This document shows positions 32,541 through 41,147 of a stretch of DNA of 64,000 nt, piece after piece. The notes under the pieces are model-generated. The model ran no database searches. It was not told the DNA's origin and was given only the letters and a program-made list of their open reading frames with translations. Where the stretch lies: the NCBI GenBank assembly GCA_003331425.1, contig QOOS01000002.1:1-64000 (forward strand), in the 5' to 3' direction. The translations under genes were made by a program, and so were the position numbers. Within the stretch, counting starts at the first letter, position 1. Every line of letters begins with the position of its first letter. This DNA comes from Candidatus Nitrosopumilus sp. (GTDB taxonomy: Archaea > Thermoproteota > Nitrososphaeria > Nitrososphaerales > Nitrosopumilaceae).

Positions 32541-34607
32541 ATGGCTGGAAATCCTTTCACACAACTAGTCTTTGATCTATTCATAATTTCAGCTATTTTG
32601 ATTACTGCATATACTTGCAATTTTTACTATCTTGTTTTACTTGCAAACAAACGAAATAAACCAACTGAAACTGTTGATTTGGGAACCCCTTCTGTAACAA
32701 TTCAACTTCCAATTTACAATGAAAAGTATGTTGCAAAACGACTAGTAGATTCTGTATGTAATTTGGACTACCCAAAAAATCAAATGAATATTATGGTTTT
32801 AGATGATTCTGATGATGACACTGTTGATTTACTAGAAAAAACTGTAAACTATTACAAAACACAAGGATTCCAAATTGAACATATTAGACGTGGAACAAGA
32901 AAGGGGTACAAAGCAGGTGCTCTCAAATATGCAATGCAAATTACTGACACTGAACTTGTAGCAATATTTGATGCAGATTTTATCCCTCCCACATGGTTTC
33001 TTAAAAAAGCAATTCCTCATTTTTCAAAATCAAACATTGGTTTGATTCAATGTCGTTGGGGTCATGTAAATGAAAATTATTCCACTATCACAAAAGTACA
33101 AGCTCTAAGTCTTGATTTTCATTTTCTAATTGAACAAAAGGCAAAAAGTGACTCTCATTTGTTTATGAATTTTAATGGTACTGCTGGAATTTGGAAACGT
33201 GATTGCATTGAAGATGCAGGTGGTTGGCATACTGCAACTTTAGTTGAAGATCTTGACTTGAGTTATAGAGCACAGATGAAGGGATGGAAATGTGTATTCT
33301 TACCTGATATTGTAGTTGATGCAGAACTTCCTGCTCAAATGAATGCTGCTAAAAGACAACAATTTCGATGGGCAAAAGGCTCAATTCAATGTGCTACAAA
33401 ACTACTTTTTGATATTACTGCAAAACGTAAAATTTCTGTTGAAACTAAAGTACAGGCATTTGTTCAATTAACTCGCCATATTGTTTACCCCTTGATGTTA
33501 ATTCAATTTTTGGCATTACCGATACTTTTAGCTGGTCAAGTTAATCTTTATGTTGTAAGTTTTCTACCTATCATTACCTTTGCAACTTATCTTGCAATGG
33601 GTCCTGGTGCATACATTTTGATTATTCAAAATATGTATGGGAAATCGTGGAAGTCTAAAGCAAAGTTGTTGCCTGCATTATTGGTTTACAATGCCGGAAT
33701 GTCTGTAAATAACACTGTTGCAGTTTTTGATGCTGTATTTGGTAGAAAAAATGAATTCCTTCGAACTCCAAAATATGGTATAATCAAAAAAGAAGATGAT
33801 TGGAAAGGAAAGGCATACAATCTACCTTTTACACAAACAACTCTTTTGGAAATATTTTTTGGTGTTTATGGTGTACTTGCAATTTTCATTTCAATATTCT
33901 CAAATAATCCTGTATTTGTTCCAATTATTGCAATTCAAACTATTGGATTTTTCTTTATTGCATACATGAGCCTATCTCATACTCGATTTAAAAGAAATAA
34001 ATCAAGTGAACAACGTAAAATGACGAAGAAAGAGAAAATGGCAAATACTGTTTACAAACTATCAATGGTTGGAATTTTGGGATTGATAATTTTTGGTGGA
34101 TTTATGGCAATCAATGGATATAATTCAGATATCTATCCGTTAGATAGAATCCGAGGTCATTTTGATGGAATTATAGGTTCATCAGATCCAGAAGTAATTC
34201 GTGCACATCTAATTGCAATTCAATTAGATATGGAACCATTATTGGAAAAACTGCCTGAAACCACTGATACTCACAGTCAAATAATTTCTAAAAACCCTGT
34301 ATGGATTTTTGCAACTGAATCAACAAACTTCATTAGAATTCAAAATAATGTGGATGCCATGCTTGTAAGTGTTAATGAGATTTCTGCAATTCCGCCAAAC
34401 AATTCAGCATATCACACAGGGATGATGGATATTAACAACAGAGCCGATTTACTCCGACAAAATATTATGGATGCAACACCATACATGTACGTCAGTCTTG
34501 CAAATGTATTTTCTAGTATTATTTGGATTGCAGTAATAATTGGAATCTTTTCTGCACTAAAGCGAAAGAGAACACAACTCAAAGAATCTGATTCAATCGG
34601 TGTCTAG
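32541..34607 (+). CDS. Membrane glycosyltransferase family 2 (cellulose-synthase-like)
   Basis: VTIQLPIYNEKYVAKRLVDSV; FDADFIPP; VEDLDLSYRAQMKGW; QQFRWAKGS; multiple TM. Confidence 0.92.
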   Translation: MAGNPFTQLVFDLFIISAILITAYTCNFYYLVLLANKRNKPTETVDLGTPSVTIQLPIYNEKYVAKRLVDSVCNLDYPKNQMNIMVLDDSDDDTVDLLEKTVNYYKTQGFQIEHIRRGTRKGYKAGALKYAMQITDTELVAIFDADFIPPTWFLKKAIPHFSKSNIGLIQCRWGHVNENYSTITKVQALSLDFHFLIEQKAKSDSHLFMNFNGTAGIWKRDCIEDAGGWHTATLVEDLDLSYRAQMKGWKCVFLPDIVVDAELPAQMNAAKRQQFRWAKGSIQCATKLLFDITAKRKISVETKVQAFVQLTRHIVYPLMLIQFLALPILLAGQVNLYVVSFLPIITFATYLAMGPGAYILIIQNMYGKSWKSKAKLLPALLVYNAGMSVNNTVAVFDAVFGRKNEFLRTPKYGIIKKEDDWKGKAYNLPFTQTTLLEIFFGVYGVLAIFISIFSNNPVFVPIIAIQTIGFFFIAYMSLSHTRFKRNKSSEQRKMTKKEKMANTVYKLSMVGILGLIIFGGFMAINGYNSDIYPLDRIRGHFDGIIGSSDPEVIRAHLIAIQLDMEPLLEKLPETTDTHSQIISKNPVWIFATESTNFIRIQNNVDAMLVSVNEISAIPPNNSAYHTGMMDINNRADLLRQNIMDATPYMYVSLANVFSSIIWIAVIIGIFSALKRKRTQLKESDSIGV

Positions 34608-36109
34608 GAAATATTTAGATCATTTCTAATTTCATCTACTGCTCTAATTCCGTAGATGTCTCTTACTTGCTGAATTCTAATTGATTCTTTTAACATGTCT
34701 CTGCCAATAGCATTTGTTAAAATTGAATAGACGTCGCTAAATCTGATTTCCCATTTATCTGCACAATCTAGCATTTTACTAACTGCCCATTGCCTCATTT
34801 CATGAGGTAAAGGTATTTTTTCATCTGATTCATTTGAAATTTTATCAAATAAATTAATAATTTCAGTTGTAAGTTTTGCCATCTTTTCAATATCTTTTGC
34901 ATCTCCGTACTTTGATTCTGTATTCATCCTAATGTTTGATTGATACTCTGATAGTTTTAGTAGGGCCATAATTTCTTTTGAGGAATCACTGGAAGCCTTG
35001 TTTGTAACATTTCTAACTGATTGTATTTCTTCAAAGAGTTTCTCAGATTTTTTATGGAATTCTTCAGTAGATGCCTCTTGTCTCTTTAATGTGTCAGATA
35101 CTGAAACAATTTTTTGTTCGATATTGTTTGTTTTATCATAAACATTGGATTTGAAATTTGAGAAATCCTCTTGAACTGCTTTTAGATTTTCACCTACAAA
35201 TGCTGTGGAGTCAGCTCTTTTTGCTAATGAACTGATTTCAGTTTCAATAGTGTCGATTTTGCCTCCTAATTCTCTAATTGATTCTAGGCTAATTGCATCA
35301 CTAGAGTTTACAGTTGATGACACTGTTTCAAATTGTTGTTTGAGGCCATCTATTACGCCTCCCAATGAATCAATTTTTGAGGCTTTTGATGAAATTGCAT
35401 CAATTGAAATTTTGATTGCTTCTAATTCTGCATTTACAGTTGATGCATCTGTTACTCCTTCAATTATTTTCTCAAATTCTTGTTTTAGACTTTCAACGAC
35501 CTGGGTACTTGTATTGATATTATCTGTTTTTCCAGAAATTTCTTCAATATTTTCTTTGAGTTTATTCATCTCTGAACTAATTTCCAAAAATGAATTTGTT
35601 TTGCCAGAAACTTCTCTCAAATCATCTCTAACTTCATCAATTCTCTGAGCAATTTTTATGATCATTTGAGAATTATTTGAAATTGAATTCATACTGTCCT
35701 CAACTTTTTGAGATATTTCTTGAGTTTTTGATTTCTTTTGTACTTCTGAAATTTTATTTAATTCATTTTCTAGTTTATCTGTTTGATTGTTTATTTTATT
35801 AATTAAATTAGATTGTGTTCTGACTTGATTTAATCCTGCATACAATTTTTGAGTATCATCTTCTATTATGTTGATTTGTTTTGATTGTTTTTGGATGTGT
35901 TCTAATGTTGATGTTAATGTGTCAATCATTCCTTTCATAGAAACTAGAACTTTTTGATTTTCCCCGAAAATTTTTGACATTACTTTGATTTCTTTTTGTA
36001 GTGCTTTATTGGAGTCTGAAACTGATGAAACTTTCTTTAATACGGATGCGGGGCTAGGTTGTCTCTTGATTGGTTTTACTACTTTTTTCTTACTTGTTTT
36101 AGAAACCAT
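34604..36109 (-). CDS. Long coiled-coil protein of unknown function
   Basis: Heptad-rich 501-aa sequence with repeated SGKTDNI/SSKASKID-like segments. Confidence 0.8.
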   Translation of the reverse strand: MVSKTSKKKVVKPIKRQPSPASVLKKVSSVSDSNKALQKEIKVMSKIFGENQKVLVSMKGMIDTLTSTLEHIQKQSKQINIIEDDTQKLYAGLNQVRTQSNLINKINNQTDKLENELNKISEVQKKSKTQEISQKVEDSMNSISNNSQMIIKIAQRIDEVRDDLREVSGKTNSFLEISSEMNKLKENIEEISGKTDNINTSTQVVESLKQEFEKIIEGVTDASTVNAELEAIKISIDAISSKASKIDSLGGVIDGLKQQFETVSSTVNSSDAISLESIRELGGKIDTIETEISSLAKRADSTAFVGENLKAVQEDFSNFKSNVYDKTNNIEQKIVSVSDTLKRQEASTEEFHKKSEKLFEEIQSVRNVTNKASSDSSKEIMALLKLSEYQSNIRMNTESKYGDAKDIEKMAKLTTEIINLFDKISNESDEKIPLPHEMRQWAVSKMLDCADKWEIRFSDVYSILTNAIGRDMLKESIRIQQVRDIYGIRAVDEIRNDLNIS

Positions 36110-36171
36110 ATATCATGAATTAAGAAACTAGGAATAAAAAAAGTTAGGTGTAAAATAAAAAATGTAAAGAG

Positions 36172-36279
36172 TCACTTGTTTACAACTTCTGGTTCGTGAA
36201 GGAGTTCGTGAAACGTCTTTTCAGCAAGACCGTTTGTTGTCTCGATGAATCCTCTTGCACAATATTCGCATTGAATCAT
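36172..36279 (-). CDS. Small CxxC protein (35 aa), not in ORF track
   Basis: Manual translation MIQCEYCARGFIETTNGLAEKTFHELLHEPEVVNK; preceded by a perfect palindrome and TATA-like sequence. Confidence 0.6.
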   Translation of the reverse strand: MIQCEYCARGFIETTNGLAEKTFHELLHEPEVVNK

Positions 36280-36286
36280 ATAGTAC

Positions 36287-36302
36287 AGTACGGTACCGTA
36301 CT
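36287..36302. promoter_or_regulatory. 16-bp perfect palindrome, candidate operator of the 35-aa CxxC gene
   Basis: AGTACGGTACCGTACT lies between the ATG (36279) and an A/T box (taatattta) on the minus strand. Confidence 0.55.
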
Positions 36303-36528
36303 ATTAATATTTAGGTTATCTTGATGTAACCAAAAATGCAGTCAGTTACCCCAGGTCATATCTCTTCATCTTAATCCTAATCTGCTGACCTACTCATCAC
36401 TCTGCAGTTTTACTAAGATAACTAGGCATAAAGAAGTTTCAAATTGCTAATCTTTTGATAATCATTTTTTTGATCTTTTGCCAATTTTTTTTCTAAATTT
36501 TAATCACGTAATCACTTTTTAATGAAAT

Positions 36529-37872
36529 TTGTTCAGTGATATTATGCAAAATCTTTCATTGCAATTGGATTCTAGTACAATTCAAAATTCTCTAAATTCT
36601 ACTGTTAACACTTTGATTGAACAAGTTACCCCCGAATTACCCCATACAAGTTTTGTAACTGATTTAGCTTTTATCATGATTATCGGTTCTATTGTCACAC
36701 TTGCGTTTTTCAAAATTAGACAACCTTTGATAATTGGATATCTGTTTGCAGGAATGCTACTTGGTCCATTGTCTCCTCTTTGGACTTGGCTTTTGCCTGA
36801 AAATAATTCCCCGTCTGAAATGTTAGATGGTGTTGGAATTTTATCAGATATTTCTGCGTTGCATTTGTTTTCAGAAATTGGTGTAATTTTGTTATTGTTT
36901 GTTATTGGAATTGAATTTCCATATGCAAAGATCAAATCTATTGGAAAAGTATCTGTTGGTGTAGGTACACTGGGACTATTTTCTACATTAGGTGTTTTGT
37001 TTTATGCTTCAACTGCACTTGGTTTACAATTTATGGATGCATTGTTTATTTCAGCAGCTTTATCAATTTCTAGTACTGCCATTATTGTTAAAATTTTAGA
37101 AGAGATGGGGAAAATCAAAAAAGAATCATCCATTCTTGTTTTAGGTATTTTGATTGTCGAAGACGTAATTGCTGTGATTTTAATTTCTACTCTACAATCT
37201 GTTGCTTTAGTTGGATCTGTATCTATAGAATCCATCGTAGTAGTTGTATTAGTTGCAATTGGGCTTATTGTTGGAACCTTTACTATTGGAACCAGAATAG
37301 TTCCTGGTTTAATTGATAGAGTTGCAGCTGCTGAAAATCGTGAAATTTTACTCCTAAGTGTTCTTGGTGTGTGCTTTGGCTATGCTTTGTTGGCAAATAT
37401 TGTTGGATTGTCCGTTGCAATTGGTGCCTTTTTAGCTGGTGTATTGGTAGCAGAATCAAAATCTGCTGAAGTTGCAAAATTGCTTTCCAGTCCAATCAAA
37501 GATATGTTTGTGGCCATATTTTTCATATCTGTAGGTGCTTTGATGGATGTTTCACAACTTGAAAATTATATTTTTATTGCAATTGCTCTGATTGCTGTTG
37601 CTACTGGTATGAAATTTGGTGGTAACATGTTGGGTAATTTTATCTTCCGACAAAAACGTGGAAAAGCACTTCGTTCAGCATTTACATTAGCAGCTCCTCG
37701 TGGTGAATTCTCAATTGTAATTGTAAAAGTTGGAGTTGATATTGGTGCAGTATCTGCATTCTTGTTCCCTCTAGTTGGTATTATATCGATAATTACTGCA
37801 TTCATTTCCCCATTCTTGGTTAAAGCAAGTGATAGAATTGTTCCTGCATTGGAGGAAAAAGAGGATGTCTGA
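36529..37872 (+). CDS. Cation:proton antiporter (CPA2/Kef-type)
   Basis: About 12 TM; LFLFVIGIEFPYAKIKSIGK-type region; SISSTAIIVKILEEMG. Confidence 0.9.
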   Translation: MFSDIMQNLSLQLDSSTIQNSLNSTVNTLIEQVTPELPHTSFVTDLAFIMIIGSIVTLAFFKIRQPLIIGYLFAGMLLGPLSPLWTWLLPENNSPSEMLDGVGILSDISALHLFSEIGVILLLFVIGIEFPYAKIKSIGKVSVGVGTLGLFSTLGVLFYASTALGLQFMDALFISAALSISSTAIIVKILEEMGKIKKESSILVLGILIVEDVIAVILISTLQSVALVGSVSIESIVVVVLVAIGLIVGTFTIGTRIVPGLIDRVAAAENREILLLSVLGVCFGYALLANIVGLSVAIGAFLAGVLVAESKSAEVAKLLSSPIKDMFVAIFFISVGALMDVSQLENYIFIAIALIAVATGMKFGGNMLGNFIFRQKRGKALRSAFTLAAPRGEFSIVIVKVGVDIGAVSAFLFPLVGIISIITAFISPFLVKASDRIVPALEEKEDV

Positions 37873-38293
37873 TGAATTACAAAAAATGTTAGACAGTGTT
37901 CATGATGGTATTACTACTTTTGATTTTGAGGGAAAAGAAACTCCATGTATTGTAATTGACGAAGAAAAATATGGTTTGATTCGTGCAAAAATTGAGGGTC
38001 AATCTTTTTCTGTTAACACTGATCTAAATATTTTACAAGATGGATTGGGAAATGTATTTGTAGAAATTGTTTTGACTTTTTCAGTAGGTAATATTTCAGA
38101 AAAGTTTCTTGTTAACGGAAAAACTGATTTGAGCTTTTTTGAAGTTTTAGCAAATACATCCATGCTTGTACTTAATTCACCTGAATCAAGATACGGTCAA
38201 GATAATGTCATTGCAATTCAATTACCTAGACCTGAAAAGGCTCATGATGCACTTGAAATCATAAAAAATGCATTAATTCCTAAAAATCAATAG
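37865..38293 (+). CDS. Hypothetical protein
   Basis: ATG at 37865, small overlap with antiporter gene; complete ORF. Confidence 0.65.
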   Translation: MSDELQKMLDSVHDGITTFDFEGKETPCIVIDEEKYGLIRAKIEGQSFSVNTDLNILQDGLGNVFVEIVLTFSVGNISEKFLVNGKTDLSFFEVLANTSMLVLNSPESRYGQDNVIAIQLPRPEKAHDALEIIKNALIPKNQ

Positions 38294-38314
38294 ATGGTGC
38301 AGTTACCGAGATTT
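38292..38314. repeat. att-like copy of the tRNA-Gly 3' end
   Basis: 17-bp exact match plus a further 5 of 6 bp to 45633-45655. Confidence 0.6.
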
Positions 38315-38428
38315 CATTGACGGGTGCAAATCCCCGAATTGATATGCCAGAATATTTGGAATCTTAGTGTAGAGAAAGGAAATTCGTATCAAGAACAGTT
38401 TACTTGGTAACTATGGAGCATTTTTTAT

Positions 38429-38500
38429 GATTTCTATATAGTAGACAACACACTACATGAACTAATCAGAATCAACATAAGTAAAAATTTAGAAAATACA
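38429..38500 (+). repeat. 72-bp promoter/leader repeat, copy 1
   Basis: gatttctatatagtagacaacacactacatgaactaatcagaatcaacataagtaaaaatttagaaaataca; identical to 38803-38874. Confidence 0.95.
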
Positions 38501-38508
38501 ATGGTATA

Positions 38509-38601
38509 ATGGAGAGTCAGAGTTTAGAACAGGACATTTCATGGCACGCGTTGGATGAGCACAGCTCATGTAAACGATTCTATATTTTTCTCACATGTTA
38601 A
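38509..38601 (+). CDS. Mini-ORF after repeat copy 1 (30 aa)
   Basis: MESQSLEQDISWHALDEHSSCKRFYIFLTC, in-frame stop TAA. Confidence 0.3.
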   Translation: MESQSLEQDISWHALDEHSSCKRFYIFLTC

Positions 38602-38657
38602 TTAATACACTGGTGTGTGAGACATTTTAATTGATTTTAAAAAACGAGTATTACATT

Positions 38658-38677
38658 GTCATATGTGATTATATGAC
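38658..38677. terminator. Hairpin GTCATAT-gtgatt-ATATGAC followed by a T run
   Basis: Perfect 7-bp inverted repeat, then gcagtgacttttttt. Confidence 0.4.
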
Positions 38678-38802
38678 GCAGTGACTTTTTTTATAAATTA
38701 ACGTAAATTTAGAATTATTTTTTATCTTCATTTAGTAAGTTAAACCAAAATTATGAATTTACCCTTTCTGAAATTCTATTTTCACTTTGATCAAGGTCTT
38801 TT

Positions 38803-38874
38803 GATTTCTATATAGTAGACAACACACTACATGAACTAATCAGAATCAACATAAGTAAAAATTTAGAAAATACA
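38803..38874 (+). repeat. 72-bp promoter/leader repeat, copy 2
   Basis: Identical to copy 1. Confidence 0.95.
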
Positions 38875-38878
38875 GTGT

Positions 38879-38971
38879 ATGGAAACAGAAAAAGAAAAAG
38901 AAATTCATTTACTACTAAAACAAATTCTTTATTACGACGATTTAGATGATGTTGACGATGAAGCAGATTGA
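38879..38971 (+). CDS. Mini-ORF after repeat copy 2 (30 aa, acidic C-terminus)
   Basis: METEKEKEIHLLLKQILYYDDLDDVDDEAD. Confidence 0.45.
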   Translation: METEKEKEIHLLLKQILYYDDLDDVDDEAD

Positions 38972-38975
38972 TTAT

Positions 38976-39038
38976 GTAGTAGACTATACACTACATGAAC
39001 TAATCAGAATCAAAATAAGTAAAAATTTAGAAAATACA
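38976..39038 (+). repeat. Promoter/leader repeat, copy 3 (diverged 5' end)
   Basis: gtagtagactatacactacatgaactaatcagaatcaaaataagtaaaaatttagaaaataca. Confidence 0.9.
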
Positions 39039-39042
39039 GTGT

Positions 39043-39111
39043 ATGGAAACAGAAAAAGAAAAAGAATTTCACGTTGATGATTTAGATGATGTTGACGATG
39101 AAGCAGATTGA
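39043..39111 (+). CDS. Mini-ORF after repeat copy 3 (22 aa), paralog of 38879-38971
   Basis: METEKEKEFHVDDLDDVDDEAD. Confidence 0.45.
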   Translation: METEKEKEFHVDDLDDVDDEAD

Positions 39112-39302
39112 TCATGGTTAGGTTCAGAAAATAGAATTTACCTGATAAAATATTCTCAAAACATTCTCATTATTTTCCCGTTTTAGGCACGAATTTGAGA
39201 ATTGTAAAATACGAATTTTGTTTATAATTACATAAATAAAAAAATTCTATATAGAAAAATAATGCAAAAAAAGTTTTTTAATTGTAAAAATGTATATGAA
39301 TC

Positions 39303-39644
39303 ATGTCCTCAAATCAATTTACAGAATTAGTAAAACAAGAAAAAGCAAAGATTAAAGCTGTTGAAGAAAAAATAAAAAATGCAAAAATTGAATTAAAAAA
39401 AGTCAAAACCGAGGCAAAAAAGAAAATCAGCGTAGCAAAAAGCGAAGAAAAGAAAAAACAAAAGGCTTCAAAAAAAATAGCAAAGCTTCAAGCAAGAAAG
39501 AATAGAATTGAGGCAAAAAAGAAACTACAAGACACAAAAAAACAACTCAAACAGACAAAAAAACAAGTAAAAAAAGAAGCAAAATCCAAAATTAGTGATG
39601 CAAAGAAGGTACTAAAACAAGTAAAAAAAGAAGCAAAGTCTTGA
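39303..39644 (+). CDS. Lysine-rich, histone-H1-like / coiled-coil basic protein
   Basis: About one-third Lys, KKQLKQTKKQVKKEAKSK repeats. Confidence 0.75.
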   Translation: MSSNQFTELVKQEKAKIKAVEEKIKNAKIELKKVKTEAKKKISVAKSEEKKKQKASKKIAKLQARKNRIEAKKKLQDTKKQLKQTKKQVKKEAKSKISDAKKVLKQVKKEAKS

Positions 39645-39648
39645 CTTA

Positions 39649-40416
39649 CTAAATTGTTGCAGTCGATAATGAATCTGCCAATTGGTGATAAATTTCACTT
39701 CGAATTTTTTTCTCTTTTGTGAGAAGAAATTCCAATTCAGATTCTTTTTTTGCATATTTTTTTAGAAAGTCAATAGTAATATCACAATCATGAATAGAAC
39801 CAAGCAATTTTTGAAATGTTTTCATACTTTCTATGACGTGTCTATATTTTCCAGTAGGATCAATTTCTAAGATATATCGAAGTTTTTTTGCAGTCTTCCT
39901 CATAGAATGTAATTCATCAATTTTAGATTCGTCTGATATTACAATTGGAATGTAGTTTTGAATTTTCGTAATTAGTGAAAAGATCTTTTTATCATGTTTC
40001 TGGATGATTTTTTCATCATTATTTTTTTTTAAATTTGAAAACTCCAATTTGGATATTTTTTCTGCATCCTTTAGAATTTTTTTGAGCTTTTTGTTCTTTT
40101 GATTAACAATTTTTTTTATGATTTTCGATTCTTTAGACAGTCCATTTTTCTGCAACCTCTTAATTATTACGTCCATATCTCGAATTGAACTATTTTTTTT
40201 AAACAATAATCTGTACAAAGATACAAAAATGTCTGTTTTTTTTCTTTTGCATGAATTTGGAAAAATAAAATACATTGCCTCTAATCTACGAATTGATGTA
40301 CGCAATTGATGGATTTGTTCTTCACCAGGTTCTGCTAAAAAATCATCTAGCCTGTTTTTTGACTGAACCTGTTTTTCATGAAAAATATTTTGAAAGTCAC
40401 TATTCTCATCACTCAT
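39649..40416 (-). CDS. CHAD domain protein
   Basis: HQLRTSIRRLEAMYFIF; SIRDMDVIIKRL; LHSMRKTAKKLRYILE; FQKLLGSIHDCDI. Confidence 0.88.
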   Translation of the reverse strand: MSDENSDFQNIFHEKQVQSKNRLDDFLAEPGEEQIHQLRTSIRRLEAMYFIFPNSCKRKKTDIFVSLYRLLFKKNSSIRDMDVIIKRLQKNGLSKESKIIKKIVNQKNKKLKKILKDAEKISKLEFSNLKKNNDEKIIQKHDKKIFSLITKIQNYIPIVISDESKIDELHSMRKTAKKLRYILEIDPTGKYRHVIESMKTFQKLLGSIHDCDITIDFLKKYAKKESELEFLLTKEKKIRSEIYHQLADSLSTATI

Positions 40417-41147
40417 GATACTTTAGAGAGAGATTTGCTAATCTGCTTTTCTAACCTTTTGTAAGTTTCTTCAGCAGAATAGTTTCCATTTACCAAGGTA
40501 AGGTTGAATTTCTTTTTTAGAACAACAAACTCTTTGGCAAGTTTTTGCTGGTATATGATAAAAGATTCAAACATATCGTCAGATATGCCCAAATCTGCAC
40601 CTGATTCATAATAATCAAGACTCTGTCTCTTTTCAAACACTCTGTGAACCAATGTGTAAGGATCTACATCTATGTAAAATGTCATGTCTGGAACAAGTGC
40701 AAAACTAAACAGGTCGTTTGACCACTTTCTTTTGATTCCTCTTATCGTGTTTCTGGCCATCAATGTGTAGATGTAGCGGTCAGCAAGAACTACGTAACCT
40801 GCTTGAAGTGCAGGAATAATTTTTTGTTCTAGTTGGTCTGCAAAATCAGCTGCATAAAATAAAGCAAGAGTTCTTTTTCCAAGTGAAACATTTCTTTTGG
40901 CTTCTAAGATTCCTTGACTGATAAGATCAGAACGATTTAGCCCAGTGTTCAATACAGCATAACCATCTGCTTCAAGCTTTGCAGTTAACATTTCGATTTG
41001 AGTACTTCTTCCAGATGCATCTGGACCTTCAATGACAATTAAGCTTCCAGAAATTTCCAAGTCTTTGATATAAGGTAATCCTCCAAACTTCTTCGTTCCA
41101 TACCATTTTGGTTTTCTGTTTTTAATTCCTCGTACCAAGTCTGCCAT
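40413..41147 (-). CDS. Thymidylate-kinase-like P-loop kinase, paralog 1
   Basis: LIVIEGPDASGRSTQIEML; LADRYIYTLMARN. Confidence 0.85.
   Translation of the reverse strand: MADLVRGIKNRKPKWYGTKKFGGLPYIKDLEISGSLIVIEGPDASGRSTQIEMLTAKLEADGYAVLNTGLNRSDLISQGILEAKRNVSLGKRTLALFYAADFADQLEQKIIPALQAGYVVLADRYIYTLMARNTIRGIKRKWSNDLFSFALVPDMTFYIDVDPYTLVHRVFEKRQSLDYYESGADLGISDDMFESFIIYQQKLAKEFVVLKKKFNLTLVNGNYSAEETYKRLEKQISKSLSKVS

Noticed and set aside
34604-36109. Classical methyl-accepting chemotaxis protein
   Set aside because: Coiled-coil repeats resemble MCP helices but no TM, HAMP or conserved signalling hairpin tip was recognised.
38429-39038. CRISPR-like array
   Set aside because: Only three ~72-bp repeats at unequal spacing (about 374 and 170 bp), each leading into an ORF; no short regular spacers and no cas genes nearby.
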